In this document: in pieces, positions 45,711 through 58,283 of the stretch
How the letters are laid out: the number at the start of each line of letters is the position of its first letter
Position numbering within the stretch: position 1 is the stretch's first letter
DNA from: Siphonodentalium dalli
Taxonomy: Eukaryota > Mollusca > Scaphopoda > Gadilida > Siphonodentaliidae
Reading direction: 5' to 3'
Length of the DNA stretch: 64,000 nt
NCBI GenBank assembly: GCA_032622095.1
Contig: CP136062.1
Coordinates: forward strand, 225,202,578-225,266,577
Translations under genes and position numbers: made by a program
The notes under the pieces: model-generated
What the model was told of the DNA's origin: nothing
What the model saw: the letters and a program-made list of their open reading frames with translations, nothing else
Databases searched by the model: none

Positions 45711-45968
45711 AATATAATTTCTAATTGTAATATCCGTTAATGTGGTGAATTAGGACATTCATGCCGCCATTGATATCTGATGTTTCTTGAATTTACGATC
45801 TCTGGAGACAACATTCGGTGGTCAAAAATTGATTAAATTCTATGGATATAAATGAAAACTAGTTGCACTTGTGGTATTGATTGGAAGAGAAATCGTTCGC
45901 CGACACAGCCATGGTGATATCGATACCATTACTCGGATAAATGGATAACATCGGCAGAACATCTAACT

Positions 45969-46069
45969 TATTGTGGTGGATTGACGGTAACATAATTTCA
46001 TGGTGTGGCGTACATTGACGGCTTGGAGTTTATGTTGAACTCCATGATACCGTCAATCCACCACAATTA
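45969..46069. repeat. Hairpin TATTGTGGTGGATTGACGGT
   Basis: The left arm and its complement ACCGTCAATCCACCACAATA-like sequence enclose a shorter GGAGTT...AACTCC stem. Repeated at 55,083-55,184. Confidence 0.75.
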
Positions 46070-46491
46070 GGCCTACTTTATAGTTGCTTCGAGTAAAAAT
46101 TATGATTCCCGTACAGAGATGGTTTTGGTGTCTCACATAATTCTGGATTCGGTCTAAATTTATGGAAATTGATAACTTTTTCTGGGCTTCAATAGTCAAG
46201 TTATCAACCAAGGATTAGATATCAAACAATTTCTAACCGGGGTTCACGATTATATAGCGATTGATATTAAATCTGAGTAACAGGTGCCACGCGATGTTAG
46301 GATTGTATTTCAAAATGAGTACCATGATTTAATCGAAGTGGGGGTTTTACCAGAGCCACTACTATATATACTTCCCTTTGGAACAATTATATTTACAGTA
46401 AAAACGGAGATATTCAGAAGTTAAAACAAAAAGAAAAACATATGTGTACCGGAGAAGTGTTTCAAAGAGCGTTTTTAACGATGATGTTATT
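46070..46491. other. Unassigned part of segmental duplication
   Basis: No gene recognised. The plus-strand frame seen in copy 2 (55,399-55,611) is interrupted here by a one-base difference in a G-run, arguing against function. Confidence 0.4.
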
Positions 46492-46495
46492 TTAA

Positions 46496-46932
46496 CCCTT
46501 TACCCAACAGAACGGCCCTGTGCCAATGCATTCTCTTATATATGCGAGTCGACCATAGGTCGCCTCGCATATATAAGAGAATGCATTGGCTTAACACATA
46601 TTAAAAATTGTCAAAGAATGTAGAAAAATATTATAAACATTGTTAAAAAATGTAAGAAAAAATTATAAAATTGTTAAAGAATGTAAGAAACAATGGTAAA
46701 AAAAAGATTTTTTTAGGCCAATGCATTCTCTTATATATGCGAGGCGACCTATGGTCGACTCGCATATATAAGAGAATGCATTGGCACATGGCATAACTGT
46801 AACTATCACAATGTGGTCAAGGAGCCGGTTCCAATGATATCCATATTTGTATGGTTCTATTGAGACACACCCAAGATAATTTAGGCTGTTGCAGCTTTAT
46901 TTGGCCGGTTTTGGCCGTTTTGTTGGGTAAAG
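46496..46932. mobile_element. piggyBac-like MITE (subfamily B), copy 1
   Basis: Left TTAA (46,492-46,495) and CCCTTTACCCAACAGAACGG are intact. Two 69-bp palindromes lie at 46,522-46,590 and 46,717-46,785, oppositely oriented. The right end stops at TTGGGTAAAG, and the expected GGTTAA plus the following GAGCGTACTACCAAAG are deleted compared with copy 2. Confidence 0.82.
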
Positions 46933-47126
46933 TTTTTTATTTTTATTATTGAAATATTGTCAGATGATTTTACATTCATAAATAATTCTTATACATGTTG
47001 GATACAATATAGAACATTCATCCGACACACACATTCAAACATACGCTCCTTCACGAGATCACACTTTGCACACTTACTTACGCCAATTAAGTGACATTTG
47101 AACAACTCTAGACAGGCTATCGGGTA

Positions 47127-48264
47127 CACAGGTATTTGGCCAAAAAAAAAGGGTAAGTATCAAGGCTGATAGTGAAAATAGGAGGTCAAAAATCATCCTC
47201 ACAAAAGCAATTTTTTTTTATCAAATTGATCTGGAATTCTAGCATTATGTACCCAAGTAATCATATTTTTTTTTAAAGTTTAGCTTTCCGTCGTACTTTA
47301 AACAAGTGAGCATAGAAAATCATTTGAAGTTGTCAATGAAATTTATTTTTTGGTTCCCGAAACAAAATCAAATAATCCAACCCCTAAATCACCGAAATCT
47401 ATACTATTATCATCAAACTAAATAGCCCTATTGTCAAACAGACGTTGTTTCATGAAGTACAGCTAATTTGGGGGGTAGTACTCAACATACATCGAGTTTA
47501 ATAACGATTTATGTCCTTTTTTTTTCGTCAGTTTTACAGATTTCTTTTCGCCGAAGGCCATTTTGCAAAACTGAAAGCGAAACTAACTTGAACTTTATTA
47601 AATTAATTTTAATATCTCTCTTTTAATTGATATCCGGCATTCTTAATGACAAAAATCATGCGGTGGATATATAATACCCACTAGATAAGGAATTAGATAA
47701 AAACATTTTTTTTTATCGATATAAAATTATTTTATTTTGGAGTCATTTAATGCAGCGTTTCTCGAGTTTGTTTCGCACTTTCAAAATGGCCTCCCGGGAA
47801 AAGAATCATGTAAAACTGACGGAAAAAAAGACAAAAATCGTTATTAAACTCGATGTATATTGAGTACCACACCCAAATTAGCTGTCCTTCGTGAAATAAC
47901 GTCTGTTTGACAATAGGGCTATTTAGTTTGATGATTAGAGTATAGATTTCGGTGATTTAGGGGTTGGATTGTTTGATTTTTTTTATTTTTCATTGGACGG
48001 ACGTTTCGGGTACCAACCAAATAAATTTGATTTATCAATTTTAAATGTTTTTCTATGTTCACTACTCTCAAATACGACGGCGAACCAAACTTTTTTGACA
48101 ACTATGATTATTTGGTCACATAATGCTGCAATTACAGATCAATAAAAAATAAAATGTTGCTTTTGTAGAGAAAAATGCTGACCTCTATCAAAAATGAGAT
48201 AGATACCTTTCCGAGATTTTTATTAAATTAAAAAAAACCCAACAATTTGTGCCTAATACCTGTG
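47127..48264. mobile_element. Long-inverted-repeat element (copy 1), 8-bp duplication
   Basis: Ends are CACAGGTATTTGGC and the complement of CACAGGTATTAGGC. ATCGGGTA flanks both sides (47,119-47,126; 48,265-48,272). The arms are about 480 bases each and pair imperfectly almost to the centre. An 8-bp duplication fits hAT or Mutator-like groups. The minus-strand frame of about 60 residues beginning MSKKFGSPSYLRVV lies in the right arm and is not a transposase. Confidence 0.85.
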
Positions 48265-48497
48265 ATCGGGTACTCTTGTATATTAATTTGTAAATCGAGA
48301 TCATGCTATACAAAAGAATATGATTTGAAATTACAAGTCATGAGTTATAACGGAAATATAATTCTTAAGGGAAAATTTGCCATTATTTTATTTATAGCGC
48401 TTTCTATTTGACACCAGCTATTCAATTGAGTGCGTTTTCGGTGGTCAATGGGAGTATATATAGGGCCAAGCTAATATCAGTTCTACACAATACATAC

Positions 48498-48988
48498 TCC
48501 AAATTACTAATTTTATTACGAGATCGTGTTTCAGTAAGCTTAGAGTAAGCAATCATAAGTTGCAGGTAGAGGTTGGGCGACACACTCAGCCAAAAATACC
48601 TTACGAGAAACGCATATGTAAAAAATGTGAAGCAAATGAAATTGAAACGGAAGAACACTTTATAATGAGATGTGAAAAACATAACCATTTGCGGAAGAGA
48701 TTTTTCACTGAAATAGGAGTTCACCAACCAATTTTCGTAAACTTTGATGAAATAGAAAAGTTCATATTCCTCATGAAGGCTGAACACCCGAGTATATGCA
48801 ATCTGATCTGTAACATGGTTCGGCAGTTTTCCGCAAATAAATGAGAATATAGTGTTGAGTTACAAATACATGTTATATATATATTTTATATGAAATTGTC
48901 TTGACTTGTGTTTAAATTATCTGTATTATGACAACTGCCCCGCGTGGGTGTATTATGTCAATAAAAATGTTATGTTATGTTATGTTAC
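48498..48988 (+). mobile_element. 5'-truncated LINE insertion unique to copy 1
   Basis: The segment is absent from copy 2, where AATACATAC joins directly to AATCG (57,658). It encodes, from its left edge, FSKLRVSNHKLQVEVGRH, then RICKKCEANEIETEEHFIMR with the C-x2-C...H-x4-C cysteine motif of LINE C-termini, and a frame ending at a stop at 48,842. The 3' end has AATAAA and a tail of ATGTT units. A 3-base TAC is repeated at the junctions. The frame is intact over its length, so the insertion is fairly young. Confidence 0.9.
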
Positions 48989-49693
48989 AATCGCCAAGAA
49001 CCGAATTATTGGTTCTTCAACTGGTTTTTGGCCACAATTCTAAGAGTATATACTCACCTTGGGCGAACATTCTTGAAGATCCCCATATTACGAATAGGTA
49101 AATAATCACCACAACAGAGTAAACGCGTTCATCTGTTGATCTCATATTAACATATCACGGACATATTAAACCCAACACAGGCCCATGTCGTTAATTAACA
49201 CAGCTATATGTATATATCTCATATTAACTGACCACTAAACTGTTACATTCAACACAGGCCCACGTAGTTAACTAACACACATATGGGTTGATAACATGAT
49301 AGTTATGGTTACTCTGGTACATCAAGACTATACAAAGTTAAATGCGATCGAATTTTCTTTGTACATATTTCCCGTGATTTCTTTTTAACTGCCGTGCCGC
49401 CGCGATGTTCTGCCTTTTTGTCCAAACGTAGCTTCCAGGAAGTGCATCTCTTAAAAAACCCAATAACAGAACAATGAAACACATTAACCCAACCTATACG
49501 ATGGTGCATTGTCCCTTGTGGTCCATTATGTTAAATATCTATTTCTACGACGATTCATTATCAAGAACCTCCTGTTGTTTTATATATGCGCTAACGAACG
49601 ACGTTGCTTCGTATAATTTCCACACTTTTGTCATGTTTATATATGTTCTCAATATACTCTCCCATGGAGGAGGAATAAAAGGATATATATATA

Positions 49694-50230
49694 TTGACCC
49701 TCCTTAGATTCAGAACTAGAAACCACAAATTGCCAGTGGAAACTGGTTCGTGGATAAATACCCTGTATTCCGATAGGAAATGCACTTTATGTATGGAAGC
49801 GCTAGGTCACGAATACTACACCATTCCCATCTGCCCGCAGTTAAGAGATCTGAGATTGAAATACATCAAACCGTACTACTACAGTCGACCTAACGTAATA
49901 AAACTTCATGAACTATTTAACTCTAGCGGTACGAAAGCTATGAAAAAACTATCAATATTTATCAAAAATGCCCAGCGTGAGATAAACCACTCCTGAGGCT
50001 TAACAACGTGTTACCCCCCCCCCCCCCCCCTACCCCCTGACGAAATCTATGCACATGGCTGTCAAATTACGCCAACATTTCTTATGAATACACAAATACC
50101 CCGTTTAATCCCCAATATATTCATACATATCATTGTGAATTGCATGCACTAGTATAACACATTTCTTCTCAATATGTATTGTTATACGATGAGAGTATCT
50201 AATACATTGAATTGAATTGAATTGAATATA
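49694..50230 (+). pseudogene. LINE C-terminal relic (copy 1)
   Basis: It encodes LLRFRTRNHKLPVETGSW, KCTLCMEALGHEYYTIPIC, YYYSRPNVIKLHELFNSS and ends at a stop (49,994-49,996). This is the NHKLPVETG...C-x2-C...C pattern of LINE C-termini, of a different lineage from 48,498. A C-run follows, then a tail of ATTGA units (about 50,207-50,228). The reading upstream is lost in this copy because the sequence between TTCGTAT and TTGACCCTCC is replaced by AT-rich DNA; copy 2 keeps it. Confidence 0.85.
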
Positions 50231-52239
50231 TGTAGAGGATCTCTAATGAGTCGCAATTCGAAACGAAACTTAATAACCGAGTGGACTAAGTTCAAACTTC
50301 GATATTTAAGTTTTAATTATTTGAAGTTTCGATAAAAAGTCTGAATTCTTATAAAGTATTTATAATAATAAACTTCACTGATAACTTTATATCATTTCTT
50401 CTATAAGATTATAAGTTATAATCTTAGAAGAAATAATATAAAGTTATGAGTAAAGTCTATCATTCAGAATTAAGTAATACAAAATTAAGTGTGATTTTTA
50501 TCAATCGAAAACCTTCTATATATTTAGGAGATAAACGTACCCTGTTGAGTTGTACATTCTGGGATTCGAGCATGAAAACAGTTTGAACACTGCCCCGTAA
50601 CAATTTCCTGTGGGGTGGGGCGGGTTGGATCGTTTCGCTACACCGTTATGCGCCGATGATTTTTTACCGTGCTACATTCAGATTTGATGCATGCTGAAGC
50701 GGCCGATGTCGCTGAATCGAAAACTAATGTTAGCCGCTCTCGGCCAATCAGAATGCTTGTTTTAGTGACAAATACTCAATTGAATTACAATACAATATAA
50801 TTTTTTATCAATACATTATCTATAATACATTCGGAGATTTGACAATTGAAAATTTTTGAGTCTTATATCATACATTCTCATTTCGTATTGTATAATATAT
50901 AAGTTAGGCGGCAGCACTTTGGAATTGTGACCCTAATTACCCTCCAGATTTCAAGACATATTGTGGGCGTGTTCGGGTGCGTGAAACTGATAAGTTAGTA
51001 CTCAGGACCTATGCAAATTAGAGGAATATAGCATTCTACTAATATCGCCGAAAATCTCAAATAATTCGGCAATACCACTCCGTAGAAAACATTGTCTGAA
51101 CTACCACTGTGTATATACGACACCGGATATTATGCAGGAAAAATGTGTTTGTTTACATAATATGCCGAGATTTTTGACAGAAAATTCGTGATTGTGAAAA
51201 ACCAGGACATATCAGGAATATCACATACCTCTGAATAATTGGTGAGTATGCTATACTTCGAAACTATACTATATATAAATTCTGAATATAAAGTACGTCC
51301 TCAGAAATCACGATTATTATGTGAAATTCCACAGATCGTCTGCAACTTGCTCTATTAAACACCGATTTTCTTGTATTTAAAACGTTTGTATGTTTAAATA
51401 TTGCTGTACACATGACTTACGAAATGTCCACAATCAATTATATAGCACCAAACATGAGTCTTTCGGCTGTTTGTTAAAACTATTGCCGAAAGACATAATT
51501 ATTTGGTGTACGGCGTATTGCAGGAGCACTGTCGTGTAAATTGCAATTCCCATGTTTTGTTACTGTACGGCATATTGCAATCCCAAACAATATATGCCAA
51601 TTGTAGGCAAATGATTGGTTCAAAACGGGAGTCGTATCATTGCACATCATTATGGTGATGATTATATCATTGTGTTGCTTTGCAGCTCATTTGTACACCA
51701 CCTGTATGCTAATTAAATGGTGACTTAATTTTTAGTTTTAAAATAAAATCAGAGGGGGCTAACGACCAGAAATATAGTTGGCATGATACATTTGAAGGTC
51801 CTCTTTGAAATATAACACAAACTATCATATTCGGCGATGGTTATGATACTTGTTTCCCAGAAACGCCAAACATTGAAATAAGCATTAATGATAATAATTG
51901 ATTGCAGACCTCCCACTAACTAATGTTCCAAGTCAGTCTTAGTTTAGACACAGTCTGACTTCACACACCAGAACTGGTTAGTAACTGCAGGCCAACAATG
52001 GTTTTATAAATGTAAAATAAAATATGCGGCAAACTTCGTGTCATTATAAAGTAAATAACCGGAGTACACTTTTAACATCTGCGTTATACATGTAGCTCGA
52101 TAAAAAATAACAAGTCGATGTTCAGTTTAGAATTACAATTTGCCTGCAGATATAGGGAGAGAAAGAGAAAATGGAAAATATATTTATTTGTTATAAAACC
52201 TCACTTTCAATTTTGTATTGTTGACCCCAGTCCCTAGTA
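50231..52239. other. Segmental duplication interior, mostly unassigned
   Basis: A hairpin element is visible at about 51,446-51,513 (CACCAAA, TCTTTCGGC and their complements GCCGAAAGA, TTTGGTG). An AT-rich fold (AAGTTATAATCTTAGAAGAAAT and complement) lies at 50,388-50,447. Otherwise I see no gene. Repeated in copy 2 at about 58,846-60,869. Confidence 0.45.
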
Positions 52240-53000
52240 TTGTCAGAGGACTATTGTAATCAGCTGCGTTTGTTCGTCCGCACATCCGTCCGTGTGTCCG
52301 TCCGATTTCTTGTCAGACTGTTAACTACATCTCAAATTATCCGACAGAAATGTTCCAACCTTAGGGGGGTGACAGGTTGGAAATTTCCAACACTTGGAAA
52401 GCTTGTGTCCTGGTCCCTCCCCCGTGGCCAGTCAAAAACTTCTAGTTAATTTAAGAAAACAATATTGTCATACATTTAGTCAACATTGTCATTGGAATTG
52501 TCATCAGTTGGAGAATTGTCCAACCTAAGAGGGAGTATAAGGTTTGAAATTTCCAACACTAGGGAAGCTTCAGTTGAGGCCAGTCTAGATGCTAGGATTT
52601 GCGATTTTCTTGTATAGTTTTCCAAATTTTCTCACACCGGGCTGAACAAACATGGACGGACACAATGTCCTGGTCTCTTACCCGTAGCGGTGTGCATTTG
52701 TCTGGAGTAGGCTACTAGATGTTAGGATTTATCTAATTCTCAGGTTAAAGTATCTCAATTTTCTTATACCGGGCATATAGAACAACATAGTTTATGAATA
52801 CATAGGATATTAGGCCTGAGGACTGATGTGCAAGGGGGGTGCAAATGGAATTATGCAAAACTTGTGTTTGGTCTATGATTCTGATTCAAAGGGGAATTAT
52901 GCAAAAGTTGTGTTTGGTGTCTGATTCTGATTCAAGGGGGGTGAAATTGGATTTTCCCAAGGTGGACACCCCCCCTCCAACGGAGACCCTCTAGCGACAT
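52240..53000 (+). repeat. Degenerate direct repeats with TCCGTCCG tract (copy 1)
   Basis: It begins AGAGGACTATTGTAATCAGC, inverse of the closing sequence at 22,910-22,940, followed by GTCCGTCCG words. Then GTTGGAAATTTCCAACACT-type units, GATG(C/T)TAGGATTT units and a 50-base duplication (GAATTATGCAAAA(C/G)TTGTGTTTGG) follow. Copy 2 at 60,870-61,640. Confidence 0.65.
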
Positions 53001-53063
53001 CCCTGCATGCGCTAAAGCGCATATTCGAATATTAGCAAGTGGCCCTAATATGATTCCATACAT

Positions 53064-53375
53064 GGCGCATATTTTGTCGCTTTCGGCGCACCGCGCCGAA
53101 TGCGCTAATGGCGCACCGCGCCGAATGGAATAATGACGCATATTTTGTCGCTTTCAGCGCGGTGCGCCGAAAGCGACAAAAAGTGCGCCGTAACGCCGCA
53201 TATTTTGTCGCTTTTGGCGCGCGCCGAAACAACGCTAATGGCGCCGAAAGCGCCGAAAGCGACAAAAAGTACGACGTAACGGCGCACATTTTGTCGCTTT
53301 CGGCATTTCGGCGCTTTCGGCGCGTTACTAATGGCGCACTTTTTGTCGCTTTCGGCGCGCGCCGAAAGCGCCATT
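53064..53375. repeat. GC-rich TTTTGTCGCTTTCGGCGC palindrome array (copy 1)
   Basis: ATTTTGTCGCTTTCGGCGC and its complement GCGCCGAAAGCGACAAAA alternate repeatedly, with GGCGCACCGCGCC linkers. It stands out from AT-rich surroundings. AGCAAGTGGCCCTAATA flanks both sides (53,035 and 53,368). The copy 2 version (61,706-61,826) is much shorter. Frames across it are artefacts. Confidence 0.85.
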
Positions 53376-53810
53376 AGCAAGTGGCCCTAATAGGATTCCA
53401 TAAACATCCGATAACATCATCATCAGCCATCTCACCTAAAAGTACAATGGTATTGCTGTTCCATATTTACAAATCCGTATGGAACGTACTTTACATACGC
53501 ATTTAGCTGACGTCAAATGAACGGATTCTAGGTTGTGCCATCGCGAAACTGTGCCCCTCGTTCTATCCTTCAGCGCTATAGCATCCTATACCGTATCAAC
53601 AAACCCATTAACACACTGGTGTCGTTCCGCGTATGTCTTTGATGTTTATCCCAGAACTAAAGTACATTAGTAACATTTATGTGTCATAATCAATTTTGGC
53701 CCATATTTCAGTCTGGTAATAATTGAAAAATATATGTTGGCAGAGTACGTAATTTGGTGATCGTTTGAAAGAAATAGACATTATGGGTTATTAAAATACT
53801 AAAATGCAGA

Positions 53811-54348
53811 CTTAAAGATAGATTATCTCTTCATATAACAATTTTGAAATAGTTTCGAGGTTATAAAATAATAAATATAAATTGAAGACCCTTGTCCGGA
53901 AACGCTTCTATCAATTAATATTGATTTTTATTTCGAATATTTTATTATAAAATGATATGATTAAATGGGACGCTTTATTGTTCTATTTTTTTAGAACAGA
54001 CTATTCAGGCGATATCATAATTATAGCGATATAGATCATTAGGGTGTTCAAATAGCTATGATCCGAAGGTCAAATGTCGCTGATTGGTTGTTTGTATTGT
54101 TTTATTACATAGGTATAAGCGATAATGTGTCTAATTAACGTTTATTTGTGACAAAATTAGACAATAGAATTTCTGGTCTCTGTTAACAGTAACCAATATT
54201 GTTCGTTAGCTAAACAACCACACGTTTTTAGACCAGAACATGTTAATCGATAGCAGAATTACCGAACAGGGGTCTTCGATTCATATCTAATATTTTATAA
54301 TCCGGTAACTATATAACACATGTTTACAAAGAGATAGACCCTGTTTAA
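53811..54348. mobile_element. Foldback element (copy 2)
   Basis: Near-identical to 44,693-45,230 at an offset of 9,118. Confidence 0.65.
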
Positions 54349-54631
54349 TCACATATAACTTATATTTGGTTGGGTTGTGAATGTTGGCTATGCATATATA
54401 ATGTCTATATTGTAACAAACACTCTATGTATGGCTGATATTAACAAATAATGGAACTACTTCATTTTCTAACTCGAACATGTCAAAATGGGTTATCTTAC
54501 AACTAATAATTGTTCCTATTGTATGCCTTTTCCAGGCGTAGAATCAGAATGTGTTTCGAAAATGACATTTTGCGGATACTATATATGACTCTAATGTGAA
54601 CTAAGTCATGAAATTCAGATACCACTGACCC

Positions 54632-54827
54632 TTTGAATAGCCGTATGTATCTTCTGTTTCGTCTGAGTGTTCGTCCGCTCTGTTTGCACTTCATAAGACC
54701 TGAATTCTAACTGCTTCGTGACAACTGCTTTTGTCCATGTTTTTGATCGGTCATTAGGTTTCGGGGCTACCCAGATTGGCGAACCTTCCGGTATCACGTC
54801 CATGCAGGTCACGAGCATTCTGATCAT
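54632..54827 (-). pseudogene. Probable Ty3/gypsy integrase C-terminal fragment (copy 2)
   Basis: The same frame as at 45,510-45,710 (SPIWVAPKPNDRS, RSYEVQTE), ending differently because one T is missing near 54,632 (GACCCTTTGAATAG here, GACCCTTTTGAATAG in copy 1). The 1-base difference shifts the last residues. Confidence 0.45.
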
Positions 54828-55082
54828 AATATAATTTATAATTGTAATATCCGTTAAGGTGGTGAATTAGGACATTCATGCCGCCATTGATATCTGATGT
54901 TTCTTGAATTTACGATCTCTGGAGACAACATTCGGTGGTCAAAAATTGATTAAATTCTATGGATAAATGAAAACTAGTTGCACTTGTGGTATTGATTGAA
55001 AGAGAAATCATTCGCCGACACAGCCGTGGTGATATCGATACCATTACTCGGATAAATGGATAACATCGGCAGAACATATAAC

Positions 55083-55184
55083 TTATTGTGGTGGATTGAC
55101 GGTAACATAATTTCATGGTGTGGCGTACATTGACGGCTTGGAGTTTATGTTGAACTCCATGATACCGTCAATCCACCACAATTA
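55083..55184. repeat. Hairpin, copy 2 of 45,969-46,069
   Basis: Same inverted arms around GTGGTGGATTGACGGT. Confidence 0.75.
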
Positions 55185-55611
55185 GGCTTACTTTATAGTT
55201 GCTTCGAGTAAAAATTATTATTCCCATACAGGGATCGACTTGGTGTCTCACATAATGCTGGATTCGGTCTAAATTTATGGAAATTGATAACTTTTTCTGG
55301 GCTTCAATAGTCAAGTTATCAACCAAGGATTAGATATCAAACAATTTCTAACCGGGGTTCACGATTAGATAGCGATTGATATTAAATCTGAGTAACAGGT
55401 GCCACGCGATGTTAGGATTGTATTTCAAAATGAGTACCATGATTTAATCGAAGTGGGGGGTTTTACCAGAGGCACTACTATATATACTTCCCTTTGGAAC
55501 AATTATATTTACAGTAAAAACGGAGATATTCAGAAGTTAAAACAAAAAGAAAAACATATGTGTACCGGAGAAGTGTTTCAAAGAGCGTTTTTAACGATGA
55601 TGTTATTTTAA

Positions 55612-56049
55612 CCCTTTACCCAACAGAACGGCCCTGTGCCAATGCATTCTCTTATATATGCGAGTCGACCATAGGCCGCCTCGCATATATAAGAGAATAC
55701 ATTGGCTTAACACATATTAAAAATTGTCAAAGAATGTAGAAAAATATTATAAACATTGTTAAAAAATGTAAGAAAAAATTATAAAATTGTTAAAGAATGT
55801 AAGAAAAAATGGTAAAAAAAGATTTTTTTAGGCCAATGCATTCTCTTATATATGCGAGGCGACCTATGGTCGACTCTCATATATAAGAGAATGCATTGGC
55901 ACATGGCATAACTGTAACTATCACAATGTGGTCAAGGAGCCGGTTCCAATGATATCCATATTTGTATGGTTCTATTGAGACAGACCGAAGATATTTTAGG
56001 CTGTTGCCGCTTTATTTGGGCGTTTTTGGCCGGTTTGTTGGGTAAAGGG
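55612..56049. mobile_element. piggyBac-like MITE (subfamily B), complete copy 2
   Basis: TTAA is present on both sides (55,608-55,611; 56,050-56,053). Ends are CCCTTTACCCAACAGAACGG and the complement of CCCTTTACCCAACAAACCGG. Two 69-bp palindromes (55,638-55,706 and 55,833-55,900) face each other. This is the reference copy for the family in the window. Confidence 0.88.
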
Positions 56050-56263
56050 TTAAAGAGCGTACTACCAAAGTTTTGTTTTTTTATTATTGAAATATTGTCA
56101 GATGATTTTACATTCATAAATAATTCTTATACATGTTGGATACAATATAGAACATTCATCCGACACACACATTCAAACATACGCTCCTTCACGCGATCAC
56201 ACCTGCACACTTACTTACGCCAATTAAGTGACATTTGAACAACTCTAGACAGGCTATCGGGTA

Positions 56264-57424
56264 CACAGGTATTTGGCCCAAAAAAAAAGGGTAAGTATCA
56301 AGGCTGATAGTGAAAATAGGAGGTCAAAAATCATCCTCACAAAAGCAATTTTTTTTTATCAAATTGATCTGGAATTCTAGCATTGTGTACCCAAGTAATC
56401 ATATTTTTTGTTAAAGTTTAGCTTTCCGTCGTACTTTAAACAAGTGAGCATAGAAAATCATTTGAAGTTGTCAATGAAATTAATTTTTTGGTACCCGAAA
56501 CATCCGTCCAATGAAAAATCAAAAAATCAAATAATCCAACCCCTAAATCACCGAAATCTATACTATTATCATCAAACTAAATAGCCCTATTGTCAAACAG
56601 ACGTTGTTTCATGAAGTACAGCTAATTTGGGGGTAGTACTCAACATACATCGAGTTTAATAACGATTTATGACCTTTTTTTGTCGTCAGTTTTACAGATT
56701 TCTTTTCGCCGAAGGCCATTTTGCAAAACTGAAAGCGAAACTAACTTGAACTTTATTAAATTAATTTTAATATCTCTCTTTTAATTGATATCCGGCATTC
56801 TTAATGACAAAAATCATGCGGTGGATATATAATACCCACTAGATAAGGAATTAGATAAAAAAAAAATGTTTTTTATCGATATAAAATTATTTTATTTTGG
56901 AGTCATTTACTGCAGCGTTTCTCGAGTTTGTTTGGCACTTTCAAAATGGCCTCCCGCGAAAAGAATCATGTAAAACTGACGGAAAAAAAGACAAAAATCG
57001 TTATTAAACTCGATGTATATTGAGTACCACACCCAAATTAGCTGTCCTTCGTGAAATAACGTCTGTTTGACAATAGGGCTATTTAGTTTGATGATTAGAG
57101 TATAGATTTCGGTGATTTAGGGGTTGGATTGTTTGATTTTTTTTATTTTTCATTGGACGGACGTTTCGGGTACCAACCAAATAAATTTGATTTATCAACT
57201 TTAAATGTTTTTCTATGTTCACTACTCTCAAATACGACGGCGAACCAAACTTTTTTGACAACTATGATTATTTGGTCACATAAGGCTGCAATTACAGATC
57301 AATAAAAAATAAAATGTTGCTTTTGTAGAGAAAAATGCTGACCTCTATCAACAATGAGATAGATACCTTTCCGAGATTTTTATTAAATTAAAAAAAACCC
57401 AACAATTTGTGCCTAATACCTGTG
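56264..57424. mobile_element. Long-inverted-repeat element (copy 2), 8-bp duplication
   Basis: ATCGGGTA flanks (56,256-56,263; 57,425-57,432) and CACAGGTATT ends as in copy 1. Unlike copy 1, its left arm keeps CCCGAAACATCCGTCCAATG (about 56,494), which copy 1 has lost. Confidence 0.85.
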
Positions 57425-58283
57425 ATCGGGTACTCTTGTATATTAATTTGTAAATCGAGATCATGCTATACAAAAGAATATGATTTGAAATTACAAGTCA
57501 TGAGTTATAACGGAAATATAATTCTTAAGGGAAAATTTGCCATTATTTTATTTATAGCGCTTTCTATTTGACACCAGCTATTCAATTGAGTGCGTATTCG
57601 GTGGTCAATGGGAGTATATATAGGGCCAAGCTAATATCAGTTCTACACAATACATACAATCGACAAGAACCGAATTATTGGTTCTTCAACTGGTTTTTGG
57701 CCACAATTCTAAGAGTATATACTCACCTTGGGCGAACATTCTTGAAGATCCCCATATTACGAATAGGTAAATAATCACCACAACAGAGTAAACGCGTTCA
57801 TCTGTTGATCTCATATTAACATATCACGGAAATATTAAACCCAACACAGGCCCATGTCGTTAATTAACACAGCTATATGTATATATCTCATATTAACTGA
57901 CCACTAAACTGTTACATTCAACACAGGCCCACGTAGTTAACTAACACACATATGGGTTGATAACATGATAGTTATGGTTACTCTGGTACATCAAGACTAT
58001 ACAAAGTTAAATGCGATCGAATTTTCTTTGTACATATTTCCCGTGATTTCTTTTTAACTGCCGTGCCGCCGCGATGTTCTGCCTTTTTGTCCAAACGTAG
58101 CTTCCAGGAAGTGCATCTCTTAAAAAACCCAATAACAGAACAATAAAACACATTCACCCAACCTATACGATGGTGCATTGTCCCTTGTGGTCCATTATGT
58201 TAAATATCTATTTCTACGACGATTCATTATCAAGAACCTCCTGTTGTTTTATATATGCGCTAACGAACGACGTTGCTTCGTAT

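Larger units (their letters stand above)
44317..53434 (+). repeat. Segmental duplication, copy 1 (9.1 kb)
   Basis: From CCTAAAAGTACAATGG onward the sequence is repeated from 53,435 with an initial offset of 9,118 bases. In stretches I compared, substitutions are sparse (for example one in the first ~220 bases). Main differences from copy 2: a 491-bp LINE insertion (48,498-48,988), a different 50-80 base segment near 49,613-49,690, a defective right end of the piggyBac-like MITE (46,932), and a longer GC-rich palindrome array at the end. Copies are head to tail. Confidence 0.93.

Noticed and set aside
47919-48101. 60-residue minus-strand frame conserved in three places (also 57,079 and 63,371)
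   Set aside because: The copies are segmental duplicates, so similarity is not evidence of selection, and it lies in an inverted-repeat arm.
52240-52449. 69-residue frame conserved at 60,870-61,079
   Set aside because: Built on GTCCGTCCG tract (VRTSVRVSVR) and duplicated with the segment; no domain.
53032-53380. Alanine/arginine-rich frames on both strands
   Set aside because: They arise from the GC-rich palindrome array and appear on both strands at once.
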